This document shows, piece by piece, positions 48,233-59,178 of a stretch of 64,000 bases of DNA. The position numbers were made by a program, and so were the translations under genes. The stretch lies in contig JAWNGF010000001.1 in assembly GCA_037039685.1 (NCBI GenBank), positions 6,448,001 through 6,512,000 of the forward strand, in the 5' to 3' direction. Each line of letters starts with the position of its first letter. Positions within the stretch are counted from its first letter, which is position 1. The DNA is from Ceratobasidium sp. AG-K (lineage: Eukaryota > Basidiomycota > Agaricomycetes > Cantharellales > Ceratobasidiaceae). The notes beneath the pieces were generated by a model that was given only the letters and a program-made list of their open reading frames with translations, had not been told where the DNA came from and ran no database searches.

Positions 48233-49821
48233 CTAAGCTTGCTGCTGAAGCACATGCAGGCAGCTCTCGATCACGTCAACCGCATGGTTAACCTCCTCCG
48301 AGCCAATAATTAGACTCGGCACGAGTCGCACGGCGTCCTTGCCCGCGGTGAGGACCAAAACCCCACGCTCTCGGGCAAGCTTGACAATCTTGGCCGGGTC
48401 CTCGGCATTCTTGAACGGAATACCGCGCAAGAGTCCACGGCCGCGGGCAGGACCAGCAATAATCTCAGGGAACAGCTCGGGAAGTGCTGCAAGGCGTGCA
48501 TCGAGCTCTTGAGCTACAGTCTTCACGTTCTGTATAAACTCGGGCTTGGAGAGGCGAGAAAGAACGTGGTGGCCCAGCCGGGTCGCAATGGGCGATCCAC
48601 CAAACGTGGTCCCGTGTGAACCTGACCAGCTGAATATCAGTTGCTGATGAGCTGGGGGTGACTGGAGTACGAACCAACTGTCATGGCCTGAGCAATACTA
48701 TCGCGTACGAGAATAGCACCGATCGGGAAGCCGTTGGCGAGCGGCTTGGCCATTGTCACAATATCTGGGTGGCAATCGGCTGGGAATGCCGAGTGAGACC
48801 AGAGCTTGCCTGAGCGGTATAGACCGCACTGTGGATCATGATCAGTTCTTGTCTGCCACCGAGTGATGCACCACTCACTTGGATCTCATCGAAGATCAAC
48901 ACCGCTCCGACCTCATCACATCGCTTGCGGAGAGCACGTAAAAACTCCTCATTTGCGCCGTGAACGCCGCCTTCGCCTTGTACGGGCTCGACAAGTACCG
49001 CACAAGTGTTCTCCCCGACCAAGCTCTGGATCCCTGCGACGTCATTGTACTCTCCCACGTCGAAGCCCGGTACAAGGGGCGCAAAAGGCGCTTGATATTT
49101 TGGGTTAGTGGTGGCGCTCAGCGCACCCATCGATCGTCCATGGAACGCATTGGCAAAGCACGCAATGCGAGTCTTGGGCGAGTCTTCCCACTTGCGTCCA
49201 CTCTCTGCCCGGGCCCACGTTTCCTTTCCAATCTTGCGGGCAAACTTGATCGCACCCTCGTTGGCCTCGGTACCGGAATTGGAAAAGAACACCTTGGCTC
49301 CACCAGGCACTTCACTCGTGCCAGCCTCGAATCCAAGCCCTCCATCGCGTTTGGTCAGGCGCACGATGAGTGATGCGAGTTCACCTGCCCATTCGTGGTG
49401 GAATGCGTTGGACGTGTGGAGGAGCGTGGACGCCTGTTCTGCAGCTACCTGGGCCAACTCGGCGTCTGCGTGGCCAAGCGCATTGACGGCGATACCCGCG
49501 CTGAAATCAAGGTATTTTCGGTCCGTGGTATCCCATACCCACGAGCCCTTGCCGTGGTGGAGGATAAAAGGAGGTCGCGCGTAAGTGTTGACGATGCTCT
49601 TGTCGATCTCGGCCAGACGCGCTTTGACGGATTCTGGTATCGAGGCCTCATCCTCGGGATGCGTCACTGTCGTGTAGGCTGTACACGGCTGATAATTCAG
49701 TCAGTACATGCGTTGGCCAAAGCTCTGTCAGGTTTAATCCTACCTTTGTCGAAGCGAATCGTGCTTGAACCCGAGCACGAATGAACGATCGTGTAGTGCG
49801 TGGTACGATGGAACGCATCAT
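48233..49821 (-). CDS. ARG8: Acetylornithine aminotransferase, mitochondrial
   Basis: PLP-dependent class III aminotransferase of arginine synthesis; it converts N-acetylglutamate semialdehyde to N-acetylornithine. The start at 49,821 gives a basic presequence (MMRSIVPRTTRSFIRARVQ) for mitochondrial import, spliced after about 26 codons. The body starts NTYARPPFILHHGKGSWVWD. The PLP site shows FFSNSGTEANEGAIKFAR and LIFDEIQCGLYRSGKLW; the active-site lysine is in MAKPLANGFPIGA and TTFGGSPIA follows. Ends at 48,233 with HVLQQQA. ARG8 is chosen over ornithine aminotransferase by HGKGSWVWDTTDRKYLDF and ALGHADAELA. Confidence 0.9.
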
Positions 49822-50175
49822 GATTTGCGAGCGAGAGAATACAAAGGCAGTAGCAATATGTAGGGATAAGCTTCAGGTATTCAGATGCAGCGGACTTCTT
49901 CCAGAAGTCCAAGCACGCTAGTCGACTAGAAGGGGATGGACCTTGGGGAACAGTTGTGGGTCGTGAGGATCAGGACTGGAGCCCACGCTGGATATGGATG
50001 GAAGGGTGAGTCAAGTAGAGTTGTGAATGGGTCGGCCGTCGAAATTTCATTTCAAATCGCGTTCAAGCGCTCGCTCAATCGCACCACACGAAATAAGGAC
50101 GAACCCATATAGTAACATTGGGAAGCGGAGAGAGTAAGCGTAACACAGTACATTGCACAAATCTCGTGAAGCAAT
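49822..50175. other. Intergenic region, nothing recognised
   Basis: 354 bp upstream of ARG8 and downstream of CWC21. It must hold the ARG8 promoter; no clear regulatory motif found. Confidence 0.45.
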
Positions 50176-51335
50176 TTAAGAGCTGCCTTCGCTGCCAGAT
50201 ACAGACATGGCGGATCCTCCAGACCTAGAACGAGGTTTGGGACTACGCGATCTCGAGTCAGCACGACCGCGAGGCGGGGACTCGTCTTTCATGGGTGAGG
50301 CGGACCGACGATGCCTTGGAGGGGACGGCGAGGGGGAATCGCGGCGACGAGGCGAGGGGGAACGTGCAGCACGACGAGGGGGAGAGACAGAGTCCCTTTT
50401 GGGGGAACGGTCGGTTGGGCGACGAGGCGAGCGGGAACGGGACCTGCGTGAGTTGTGTGGGCGGCGCGAGTAGGGAGAGGGGGAGCGGCGACGAGGGGGA
50501 CTTCGGTCACGTCGACGGGGGGAATAATCACGTCTCCGTCCGTCGTCTCTGCCTGGAGGGGGAGGCGGCATCCGAGACTCGCGCTCCTTGCGTGCCTGAT
50601 CTTCCCGTCGTCTGCGAAGTCGATCCTGCTCCTTGCGCTCTGCCTCCCAGCGCTTCTTGTCCTCCTCCCGCTTCAAGCGTGCCTCTTCCCGCCGACGGTC
50701 ATTTTCCTCGCGCTCCACAGCCCGTTGGCGCCGCAACTCGTCTTGCTTTTCTCGGTTGAATGCATCTCCTTCGACGTAACTGTCCGACGTGCCCAGGGCA
50801 CGCGCCATTTTTTGTTCAGCTCCTCCTTTTTAGCCAGTGCGAGACCGTGTGTGTCGGTTGATTTGAGGTTTTTGGCCGACATGGGAGCAGAGGTCATGCT
50901 AGCAGTGAGCTGTTCACGAAGCTTGGACACTTCGCGTTCAATATCCTCCTCTGGGATGCTGCCAAAAATATTAACGGCCGTCTTGCAGCGGATTCGAAGC
51001 CAACTCACTTGTTGTCCTCCAACTCCAACTGCAATTCCAAGCACCGGATTTCAATCTTGCGAAGACGCTCATGTTCCAAAATTCCAGCATCGGGCTCGCG
51101 ATGTTTGGGAGGAGCCTGATCAAATTTGCTCATGTCTTGCTGCGCATCACGAGGACGCATATGCGACAGGTTGCGAACAACATAGCCGTTCGTGCCACTA
51201 CAAACCAGTTAACCAAGTGTAACTTGTAATCAAACAAGCACTAACCTTCCTCGCGGGGTGGTAAGACCAATTCCGTTATCTGTGGGCCCAAACTGTGAGA
51301 CACAACCACCGAGATGAACAGGAAAACATACACAT
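50176..51335 (-). CDS. CWC21: Spliceosome protein CWC21 (SRRM2 N-terminal family)
   Basis: Component of the activated spliceosome that contacts Prp8 and Snu114. The first coding exon seems to be only four bases (ATGT, 51,332-51,335), spliced to TTTGGGCC to read MFGPTDNGIGLTTPRG, the invariant family start. SGTNGYVVRNLSHMRPRD follows, then the cwf21 domain (IPEEDIEREVSKLREQL, DTHGLALAKKEELNK). The C-terminal part is a highly charged helix (DELRRQRAVEREENDRRREE) and an RS domain with many RSRSP repeats. The RS tail makes this longer than yeast Cwc21 and closer to animal SRRM2. Divergent from TRS20 with about 100 bp between starts. Confidence 0.87.
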
Positions 51336-51437
51336 GGCTGTTGACTGTCGTGGGGTGGGGAAGCGTCCTTCCTGGAGGTCACGTGCATCCCCGGCTGTCC
51401 AAGCTTCAGCGCTTACGCCGGTCCTCCAAAGTCTACC

Positions 51438-52196
51438 ATGTCACATCATCTCTTCATGCTCTCACCAACCGACACTCCACTATATTCACTAACACATGTA
51501 TCTACAAAACCTTCGGCACCTATATCTAGTGGCTTGAGCTCTAATCTTCCAAGTTGGTCAACCAGCGCGTTCGCAGCAACTGCTGCTGCCTTATCAGGTT
51601 CATCCAAACGACATAGCAATTAAATGTATGATTGAACTGGATCATAGGAGCATCATCTAGCGCCGGAGAACGATCGGTGAATACGAATACAGGTGCTACG
51701 CGTGTCATGGGCGGAGGGGTCGACCGTCAAGTCATAATGATGATTGCGAATGCAAGTCTCGATGTTGTTGAAGACGTGATGAAAGTCAACGGTGCAATGT
51801 AAGCTCGGCCCATTAGTGCGTACTCGGATCTCATTACTCATGGTTAGGTACCTCAAAGCGGTCGACAAGTTTAACGAATGGACTGTTTCAGCATTTATTA
51901 CACCAGGAAGTAAGTAACTCGAGGACCTCTGTTAGACTCAAAATGAACACACTTTGGGCAGATATGAAGTTCATCCTGCTACATGATGGTAAGAATGAGG
52001 ATTCAGGAGGTATAAAGAGCTTCTTTATGGAGCTTTGGGAACTCTATGTCAAGGTATAGCAAACCATGCTTCCGCTCGTTCATGTGCTAACAGCTTATTT
52101 CAGACGGCAATGAACCCATTCCACACCGCGCATACTTCCATAAAAAGCCCGGTTTTTGATGCGCGAGTACGAGCAAGCGCAAAGAAGCATTTGTAA
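51438..52196 (+). CDS. TRS20: TRAPP complex subunit TRS20 (sedlin, TRAPPC2)
   Basis: Small longin-fold subunit of the TRAPP tethering complexes acting between ER and Golgi. The ATG at 51,438 begins MSHHLFMLSPTDTPLY. Exons join to DRQVIMMIANASLDVVEDVM, then YLKAVDKFNEWTVSAFITPG, KFILLHDGKNED, GIKSFFMELWELYVKTAMNP and KSPVFDARVRASAKKHL. The KFNEW and MNPF motifs fit TRAPPC2 rather than TRAPPC2L. The first intron appears to end at an AG before CATC, giving a Ser-rich loop longer than in yeast. The stop is 52,194-52,196, 95 bp from the convergent dipeptidase 2. Confidence 0.85.
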
Positions 52197-52290
52197 ACGT
52201 GGGTACTCGTAGATTGTCACATTGGTATTGCTAACATAGTCCCGATAATAGTTAGGAAATCACCTGTTTAATTTAATGCAATAGATGAAA

Positions 52291-54146
52291 CTAGAGATCG
52301 GACCAACTACCTCCCCTCCCATTCCGCTTATCATAGATGGCATAACTCGGCGATATCTTGGCCTTGAGCTGTACTGAGACCGCCTCCGCGCCTTGAAACA
52401 CGCGTATAAAGTTCTTGCTCGCAAGTCCTTCCAGTTCTGCTCGAGTCCATCCCCGGCGCAATAGCTCGGCAAACTGAGATTTCGACGTCTTAATGCTGAG
52501 ACGGAAATGAATGGTTGAACTCACCAATGCAGGGTACTTGGAGACATCTTCCAATCCTTCGGGCACTACTTCAATGCCATCGAAATCGCTCCCAATTCCA
52601 ACGCTGTAACAATGATGATTAGCACCAAAACCTAGCATATAACAAATAGTGCTTACTGTTTGCGACCAGCAACATTGCCTACATGGTCGATATGATCGGC
52701 CACAGTAGCGACGTTTACCTTTGTCACATCCGAAGCCAGGAAGCGTGGGTACAAGTTAACCTAGAGCCGTAATGAATTCGGCTCTCTGCCCGTTGAACAT
52801 CCCTACTAACCATAACCACTCCATCCTTCTGCCCAGGCTCAGTCCCAATCATCTTTAAGATGTGATCTGGGACATTGCGAGTGATGTTGTGATATGCGCG
52901 CACAGAGGAATGAGACCAGATCACCGGGGCCTTGGTGAGCTTGAGCGCTTGGATGGCGGTCTCGTCCGATACATGCGACAGATCGACGAGCATCCCTATC
53001 CTGTTCATCTCACGGACCAGCTCTTCCCCGAACGAGCTAGTGAATGTCAGTCATTACCCTAACGAGGAACGTTGGGGCACACCTAAGTCCCCCATGAGTG
53101 GTTGGAATGGGTTCGAATATACCTGCCGAGTCCGCAAATGCATTGTTGCACGAGTGGGTTAGCGTCATGTACCTGGCTCCCAATGCGTAGTATTGTCGCA
53201 GTACGGCGATAGAGTTTCCTAGTTGGTGTCCGCTGCAAGGCTAGATTTAGGCACCAGCTCACCAATCTCGAATGATACATACCCCTCGACTCCTATCAGC
53301 GATGCGATCTTGCCAATCCGCATAGCCTGTTGGAGGTCCTTGGAGCTAGTCACCAGTTCAAAGGTCTGTGGCTGACTGTGAGATTTCGCTTCCACAGTTG
53401 GTATTTGACTTACATCCGAATACTCTTCAATCAACAACGTCGAGACGTCAATTTGCTCGAGAGTATCCCTATAGATGCATTCGCGATGAGAACGGAGAGC
53501 AAGAGCCTGCGATGATACGCACCTGACGCGATTCGCAGGGGTCATAAAGTCCGAGCCCGTATCCTAATAACATCTCAAACCAGCTCGTAGAGCACAAGCA
53601 CCCGACTTACCACACAGCCCACATACACGCTCCAAAAGAAACCACCGACCTTGCCTGCACGCAAGCGAGGGATATCAACGTGCCCTCTTGACCGCTCCCT
53701 CATGTTGAACTTGGTGAGATTATTACGGTATGCCGCTCGGACCATGATGGGTAGGTCTAAATCGTACTCAGAAGGGAAGATGTATCAAGAGCTAATGAGC
53801 ATACCAATGTGGCCATCCTAGAAAGTTCAATGATAATTATGATGCGGTACTCCGACGATAAGCAAGGTACTCACATTATCTGCGCTCGTTCCAAAATCTT
53901 GATCGCTGCTCGCTCTGGATCATCTGGCAGCCTCTCAATGTATAATACTGCGACAATCACAAGAACAACGGAGAAAGCCATGGCGATTATACTAGAAATG
54001 GCTAGCCGTGGGTTGAATTTGGTAATTGTTTCTTCATGCTCCTGGGCTCCTCCAGCTTCGTCGGCGGTCTGATGGGCTTCCCTGTCCGAGTGAGAGGTAC
54101 TGGCCACCGCGGTCAATAGAGGAGCACGTTCTCCAGACCTCGCCAT
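52291..54146 (-). CDS. Membrane dipeptidase (renal dipeptidase family), copy 2
   Basis: Paralogue of the gene at 46,298-48,130, in opposite orientation. The start at 54,146 gives [17 protein letters not shown] with the same RAPLL tail motif, and a TM helix ([19 protein letters not shown]) at about residues 55-75. The metal-site motifs are kept: DGHI split by an intron from [26 protein letters not shown] and GIGSDFDG. It ends GRGGSWSDL at 52,291. Exon structure is similar to copy 1, while the protein differs at many residues, so it is an old duplication and not an assembly repeat. Confidence 0.9.
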
Positions 54147-54657
54147 GGCAAGTCGAAGGGTATAGACACTGGTCGTTGACGAGTCCAAGCACCACCTGTT
54201 TGCTTGCGGCAAGCACGAGCAAACACGCGGCGCGCACATGTTTATCGAGGTTTGATTGACGTTGCGCGTTGAGGGTTCGGAAAGGCGATCATCTTTTCGA
54301 GCAACACAAAGGATACAGCATCCACATCCAACACGCAGCGTTGGACGCGTTGGACGTTGCTGTTTCAACAAGGGGAGTTTAATTTGAAGGAAATACCCCC
54401 TAGGAATAACTACTCGAGTGTGAAGCCACTCACATTCATCAGACCCCTAAGTGTGAATATTTATAAATGGAGGTTTCTGACATTGTGAGACCGATATGGC
54501 AGGTTATATTTTTATTCGTTGCGATGGTACGGACGCATGCCTTACGGTCAATTCATTCGTTCCTGGGCGTTTATACACATGTCGCATATAGGCGGTACCC
54601 GTCTGTTCAAAAGAATGTCAAGTCCCTAGCAGGTTTTCCCACTCTACTACGACGATC
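54147..54657. other. Intergenic region between divergent genes
   Basis: 511 bp between the starts of dipeptidase 2 and the membrane protein. It should contain both promoters. No distinct site recognised. Confidence 0.45.
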
Positions 54658-56160
54658 ATGGCCCATTTTTTCGCGGCTGGCGGCCTTGTCGTCTCAGCTT
54701 TTCTCATCACTGGAGCCGATGCCTTACCAGTAGGTGGTGCCGGAGTCAAAGATGATTTCTTAGTACTGATTTTCGGTCAACTTATACTTAGTGGACCAAC
54801 GCAACTTGCGTGAGCGAGTTTTGGGTCAGTATCTGCACCATACAATCCTTACCGCTAGCTTATAATCGCTTCTTAGTCCTTTAACTCGCGCCAACAATCT
54901 CCCTGCCTGGTCTCTGCCTACCTTGGTTCCCCATGTGCCACTGGCGATAGTAATTATCTTATTCTAAATATCAGTCGCGCACCCTCAATAACTTGCTTGA
55001 TAGGTTGGGGAATTAGTGCTGTTGGAGCAGATGGAGGTCCTGTGAGTATGCGCGTTGGATTATCTGCCAATAGTCGCTAATATGAGACGTGCTCCAGTAT
55101 GTGCTGCCCGCGGAAGCTGCCAACGTTTGTTTGTATGTATTAGTTGTTACATAGGAGCTGAGAATCTGGTAAACTAACTCTCCGGCGGCAGATGCAACAC
55201 TGTTCAGTGGAACCTTCTTTCAGCTTGCTCCATGTGCCAGGGCAGCCCCGCCGGCAGGTAAGTCACTGGATACACATTCACACTAGGATCCTTAATTGAC
55301 CTTTATCGGAAGCTGGACTGCATGGGCTGTAAACTGCCCAGCCTTGAATACTAATGTTGGGAAATACCCACTACCGATACCTGCCGGGATTACCGTTCCC
55401 CATTGGGCATATTATGACTTCACCAATACAGGCGTGTTCAACGCTGCTATCGGTGAGTCATATGGGTTTACGCTTGTGAATCCACCAGCTTACAATCGGG
55501 TTTCAGCGTCACAACAGTCAGGTGGGTTGGAGCATATATTCTAACCTCGCACCATCTAAGCTTCCTATTTAGGCCCTGAATCTACTGCGGCAGCAGGTGC
55601 GACTGCAACCTCGCTTTCTATTACTGCAACCGGCTCAGCGACCTTCAATTCGCCACAACCTACGACAACCCAGAAATCACAGTCGACTAACAACACAGGT
55701 GCAATCATCGGTGGTGCTGTCGGAGGCGTGCTTGGCCTCGCGCTTATTGGCATGATCGCATTTGTGCTAGTTCGGAAGGGCAAGGGAAAGCCCGCGACAG
55801 CTAGGCATCATCCCCAGAATACCCAAGGTGGATATAACCCGTCCATAGGAACTCAGCCAGGGTCGGAGGCCCCAATGATGGTTCAGTACCAGTTGCAGGC
55901 TGAGGGCCCGGATATGGCGCCAGTGCCTTCCACTGGGTCCGGTTATGTGTACAAACCATACGATCCGAGGTATGTTACTCCGTTACTAGTGGAATAACAG
56001 CGGTGTAAAATTTGGTCTTAGCGACCCATCCACCTTCCCGACTGGACCGAATATGCCGAGCCCTCCTACCTCCTACACCGAGCCTTTGCTTTACAGCAAC
56101 GACCCCCAGCACCGACCCCCTCAAGGCAATTACAATTACAATGGTTCTCCTCAGGTTTAA
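54658..56160 (+). CDS. Secreted-type single-pass membrane protein, function unknown
   Basis: The ATG at 54,658 starts a signal peptide (MAHFFAAGGLVVSAFLITG) ending near ADALP. The extracellular part has paired cysteines in short exons: QSPCLVSAYLGSPC, NVCLCNTVQWNLLSACSMCQ and WTAWAVNCP. It ends in a Ser/Thr-rich stalk, then one TM helix near 55,690-55,770 (GGAVGGVLGLALIGMIAFVL) preceded by AIIG. The cytosolic tail is rich in Pro, Tyr and Gly. This layout is a frequent, uncharacterised family in Agaricomycetes. Five or six introns; the exact splice sites are inferred. A damaged second copy follows at 57,086. Confidence 0.78.
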
Positions 56161-57085
56161 TTTTTTAGGAACTGATAAACGCTCGTTACAATCGGCTTGT
56201 ATATCTGGTACATCTTCGTGTCGCTTCTGCGAATGCCTATCGTTTGTAACGCCCTTTTGGGACGCTTTTGTAAATATGGATATTTATTATTACCTTGCTC
56301 ACCAAAGCTACCCCCCCCCCCCCAATATTAAGCCGTCAAGAGCGAGAATCCCTTCGCGACTCATTCCAATTCTCTGGGTCGGGCAAAGAGGCCTCGTTCA
56401 ACGGCTGAAAAACTTCCCGAGTATATGCGTGTGGTGTATAAGCTAGGTTCGAACCGGGTACATGCAGGTGCTAAATCACGATCAAATCCGTTCGAAGGTA
56501 TCACATACCGGTGCCCATAGTGACGGAGGGGGAGGGAAACACGGACGGAAACAAATGTGTGGGCGCGTGTAAGCCAATCATGGTCAGTGCATGATGGACG
56601 CCAGACTTTGTGGCCGCATCAAATGGAGCACACGCATCGCATCCATGACAATCCTACGGGTCACACCGTAAATCCTAGTAGTTAAATCATACACAAAGCC
56701 CAGGTCAGGAGGGCGAGGATTTCAGACTTGAAACTATAAAAAGAGTCGATGCTACACGCGGGGAACTGTCTAGCATCATACCAGAGTGCGAGAATGATGG
56801 CAGGCTCCGATTGCTGAGAGCTGTCTCGTGAGCAAGGTGCAAGGCGCCCTCACGCATCCTGGAGCTAGTTCTAGGTACTCCAATGCACACATGAGACTGA
56901 CGTTGCAGATCACTCTGCTTGTTGCTGACATGTGCCAAGACAATGTCATTTCAACTTTGCTTTGTTTGACCGACTGCGTTGATCCTTGTTCCTGGGCGTC
57001 TGTGTGTGACCTGCATAATATGGATGGCACCTAAACGTTTAGAGGAACGCTGTCTCCCTGCAAGCTTTTCTACTCAATCTCCACC
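56161..57085. other. Intergenic region with a poly-C run
   Basis: 925 bp between the membrane protein and its damaged paralogue. A run of about 13 C residues lies near 56,321-56,333. Otherwise nothing recognised; the short open frames here look random. Confidence 0.5.
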
Positions 57086-57663
57086 ATGACTCGTTTTTTC
57101 GCGGTTGGTAGCGTTATCGCCTCTACTATTCTTGGTACTGGAGTCTACGCCAAACCAGTAAGTCCCAAGGTCATATACAGTGTTTATTTTATTTTATTTA
57201 TAGTAATCATCGGGCGTTTGGTCAACTCGTGCTTAGTGGTCTAACGTCAAGTGCGTGAGAGAACTTTGGATTAGTTTATGTCCTATCAACCCGTGGCCAC
57301 TAGCTTACAAATGCCACATAGTCCCAAAACTCACGCCAACAATCACCCTGTCTGGTCTCTGCCTACCTCGGCGCTCCTTGTGTCACTAATGGTAATTATT
57401 TTGCTTGAATATGAGCTCCCCACCCTGTTAATCTATGCGATAGACTGGGGGGTCAAAGCCCTTGAAACAGGGGATATCGTGAGTATACATGCTGATTCTC
57501 CGTCAGAAATTGCTAATCATGCTCTAGTATGGGTTGCCTGCAAGACTCGCTAACCCTTGTCTGTCCATATTTATATCACAGTAGTTAGCGACCTAGCATA
57601 CTAATCCCCCAGCAACAGATGCAACACCATTCTGTGGAATCTACTTTCAGCTTGCTCCATGTG
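57086..57663 (+). pseudogene. Paralogue of the membrane-protein gene, cut by an LTR element
   Basis: The ATG at 57,086 gives a signal peptide (MTRFFAVGSVIASTILGTG) like that of the 54,658 gene. Exon pieces match in order: QSPCLVSAYLGAPC across 57,330-57,375 and TDATPFCGIYFQLAPC just before 57,664. At that point the retrotransposon LTR starts inside the exon. The stalk, TM helix and tail are therefore missing here and may continue beyond the inserted elements, outside the window. Some earlier exon segments are also hard to join in frame. Confidence 0.72.
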
Positions 57664-57914
57664 TGTCATGAGCTGACTAAGCTCAGACATTTTATTCCGA
57701 TTTTATATCTTTTTTTCCGAACACTTTCCTTTTTTGGTACAAATGTCCTCTGGCGCTTAAACTTGTATCATGTGATGTATTTGTCTTTTCATTTGATATT
57801 GGTGGTGCTTCCGGAACTTCCAGAATGTCGAGTCATGTCTCTTATCTCGCTTATCATTGGTTGTACTCGGCTTTCCCACACTGATAGTTGATGACGTGGC
57901 ACTGATCCCTCATG

Positions 57915-57922
57915 TATATAAA
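57915..57922 (+). promoter_or_regulatory. TATA box of the LTR promoter
   Basis: TATATAAA, kept in the second LTR as well. It predicts a transcription start at about 57,945-57,950, exactly where the self-primer sequence begins. Confidence 0.7.
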
Positions 57923-57926
57923 CCCA

Positions 57927-57960
57927 GAGGTCAAGCCGGTTAACAACAAGGCTTGACCTC
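57927..57960 (+). promoter_or_regulatory. Hairpin around the predicted transcription start
   Basis: GAGGTCAAGCC (57,927-57,937) and GGCTTGACCTC (57,950-57,960) are perfect inverted repeats with a 12-nt loop. In the second LTR the 3' arm is unchanged and the 5' arm has one substitution. Confidence 0.7.
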
Positions 57961-58082
57961 CTCTCCACTAGGACTTGCTCAATCAAATCCTCTAACTATC
58001 ACTATTCCTTGGGTTCTAAGACTTGTCTAAGTCGAACCCCTTAACCTTTATATATACCTAATTTACCCAAGTCGGGACATTA

Positions 58083-58094
58083 GGTCAAGCCTTT
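58083..58094 (+). other. Primer-binding site, self-priming type
   Basis: AGGTCAAGCCTT, three bases after the LTR end, is the exact complement of AAGGCTTGACCT at 57,948-57,959, the predicted first bases of the transcript. This matches the tRNA-independent priming known from Tf1/sushi-type elements. Confidence 0.75.
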
Positions 58095-58551
58095 TAAAGC
58101 ATCAGCCTCAAAGCTCCTGCTTTTTCCACCAAGTAGATAGAACGTACACGGGAAAACGGGCATAGTACAACGGACGAAGAGCTATACTTGATATAGACCA
58201 GTAGTCCCACGTCGCTATACGCTGTCAGTGAACACAATCGTTATCCTCTTTCGGGTCATAGCAGCTTTAGTCAGCTAAATACACCCTTACTCTGTTATAC
58301 ACTGTCGCTATCACGCCCGCCCAAGGCTGTTGATAACTGATAAGATCAGATAAGGAGTATATAAAGCAAAAGCTTAGCGTCTAGCACCCTTCACATCCAA
58401 ATCAACATCTCGAGGAAGCCAGATCCTCTCAAGCGAAACTGGAAAGTGGTCGGAGCACCACCCAAGTTAACACTCTCATCCATCAAGAACCACATCAACC
58501 TGTCGTTTCCATCAGTACGCACTAAAAAGGAACTAATTAGTAACTAACTAA

Positions 58552-59178
58552 TTAACCTTAAAAGTGTTCCCCGCATTTTTTAGCCTCTGCGAAGCAGTCT
58601 TTAGACTAAAGGACTTCGTACTTGATCTAGACACCAAAGTCGACGAATTAAACAGTCGAATTGAAGTGCTAGAAGAAGATCAAGTTGAACAAGCAGAGGA
58701 TTTAAGGGTCGAACGTACCAGAAACGACGAAAACCACAATCAACTCGAAGCCGATTATCAATCCCTCCATTCAAGGCTCGAGTTCATCGAAATTAACCTC
58801 GACAATACAAACAAGCAACAAGCCGATCAAGATCGTGTCCAAAGCATAAATCTAGTGGACACTAATATCGAAGTCGAGCGATTGCAGGAACAAACCCGTG
58901 TCTTGATTGAAAACTGCGACCAACTTATAAAAATCCAAGAAAAACACACTCAAAAGGTCGAAAATCTCATCAGCAACAACAAACGTCAGTGGCGTACAAT
59001 CAAAACCCTTAAAGACAAAATCAAGGGCAAATACTGTCATCAAGCAGCAGAAGTGCGTATTCCTAGTAATCAGGATTACCGCCTTCTAAATCACCTTAAT
59101 ACTATCGCACCCAACCCTTTTCAGTGGGACCAAGACCTCGACTCACACAGGAACAACACAGGGAACAACTTAGACTAG
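58552..59178 (+). CDS. ATG-less open frame A, coiled-coil protein of element 1
   Basis: Open from 58,552 to the TAG at 59,176-59,178, about 205 codons, without a single Met codon. The first near-cognate codon is GTG at 58,564 with A at -3. The predicted protein is rich in Leu, Glu, Asp, Lys, Gln and Asn with heptad spacing (LDTKVDELNSRIEVLEED, ARVLIENCDQLIKIQ-like stretches), so a long coiled coil is likely. It is in the same frame as gag but closed by its own stop 222 bases before gag. It overlaps open frame B. It may be translated from a non-ATG codon; a purely leader role cannot be ruled out. Confidence 0.6.
   Translation, partial: LTLKVFPAFFSLCEAVFRLKDFVLDLDTKVDELNSRIEVLEEDQVEQAEDLRVERTRNDENHNQLEADYQSLHSRLEFIEINLDNTNKQQADQDRVQSINLVDTNIEVERLQEQTRVLIENCDQLIKIQEKHTQKVENLISNNKRQWRTIKTLKDKIKGKYCHQAAEVRIPSNQDYRLLNHLNTIAPNPFQWDQDLDSHRNNTGNNLD

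Larger units (their letters stand above)
57664..58079 (+). repeat. 5' LTR of element 1
   Basis: 416 bp, starting TGTCATGAGC and ending GTCGGGACA, so bounded by the short inverted repeat TGTC/GACA. It matches the reverse complement of 62,688-63,102 with about 24 differences by eye, near 94% identity. Confidence 0.93.

Noticed and set aside
48960..49584. Overlapping plus-strand open frames inside ARG8
   Set aside because: They mirror the aminotransferase coding sequence and show no domain of their own.
50455..51222. A 255-codon open frame on the plus strand
   Set aside because: It is antisense to CWC21, whose exons and motifs are clear on the minus strand.
46298..54146. The two dipeptidase genes as another assembly duplication
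   Set aside because: The proteins differ at many residues with intact frames and intact motifs in both, and their flanking DNA is unrelated.
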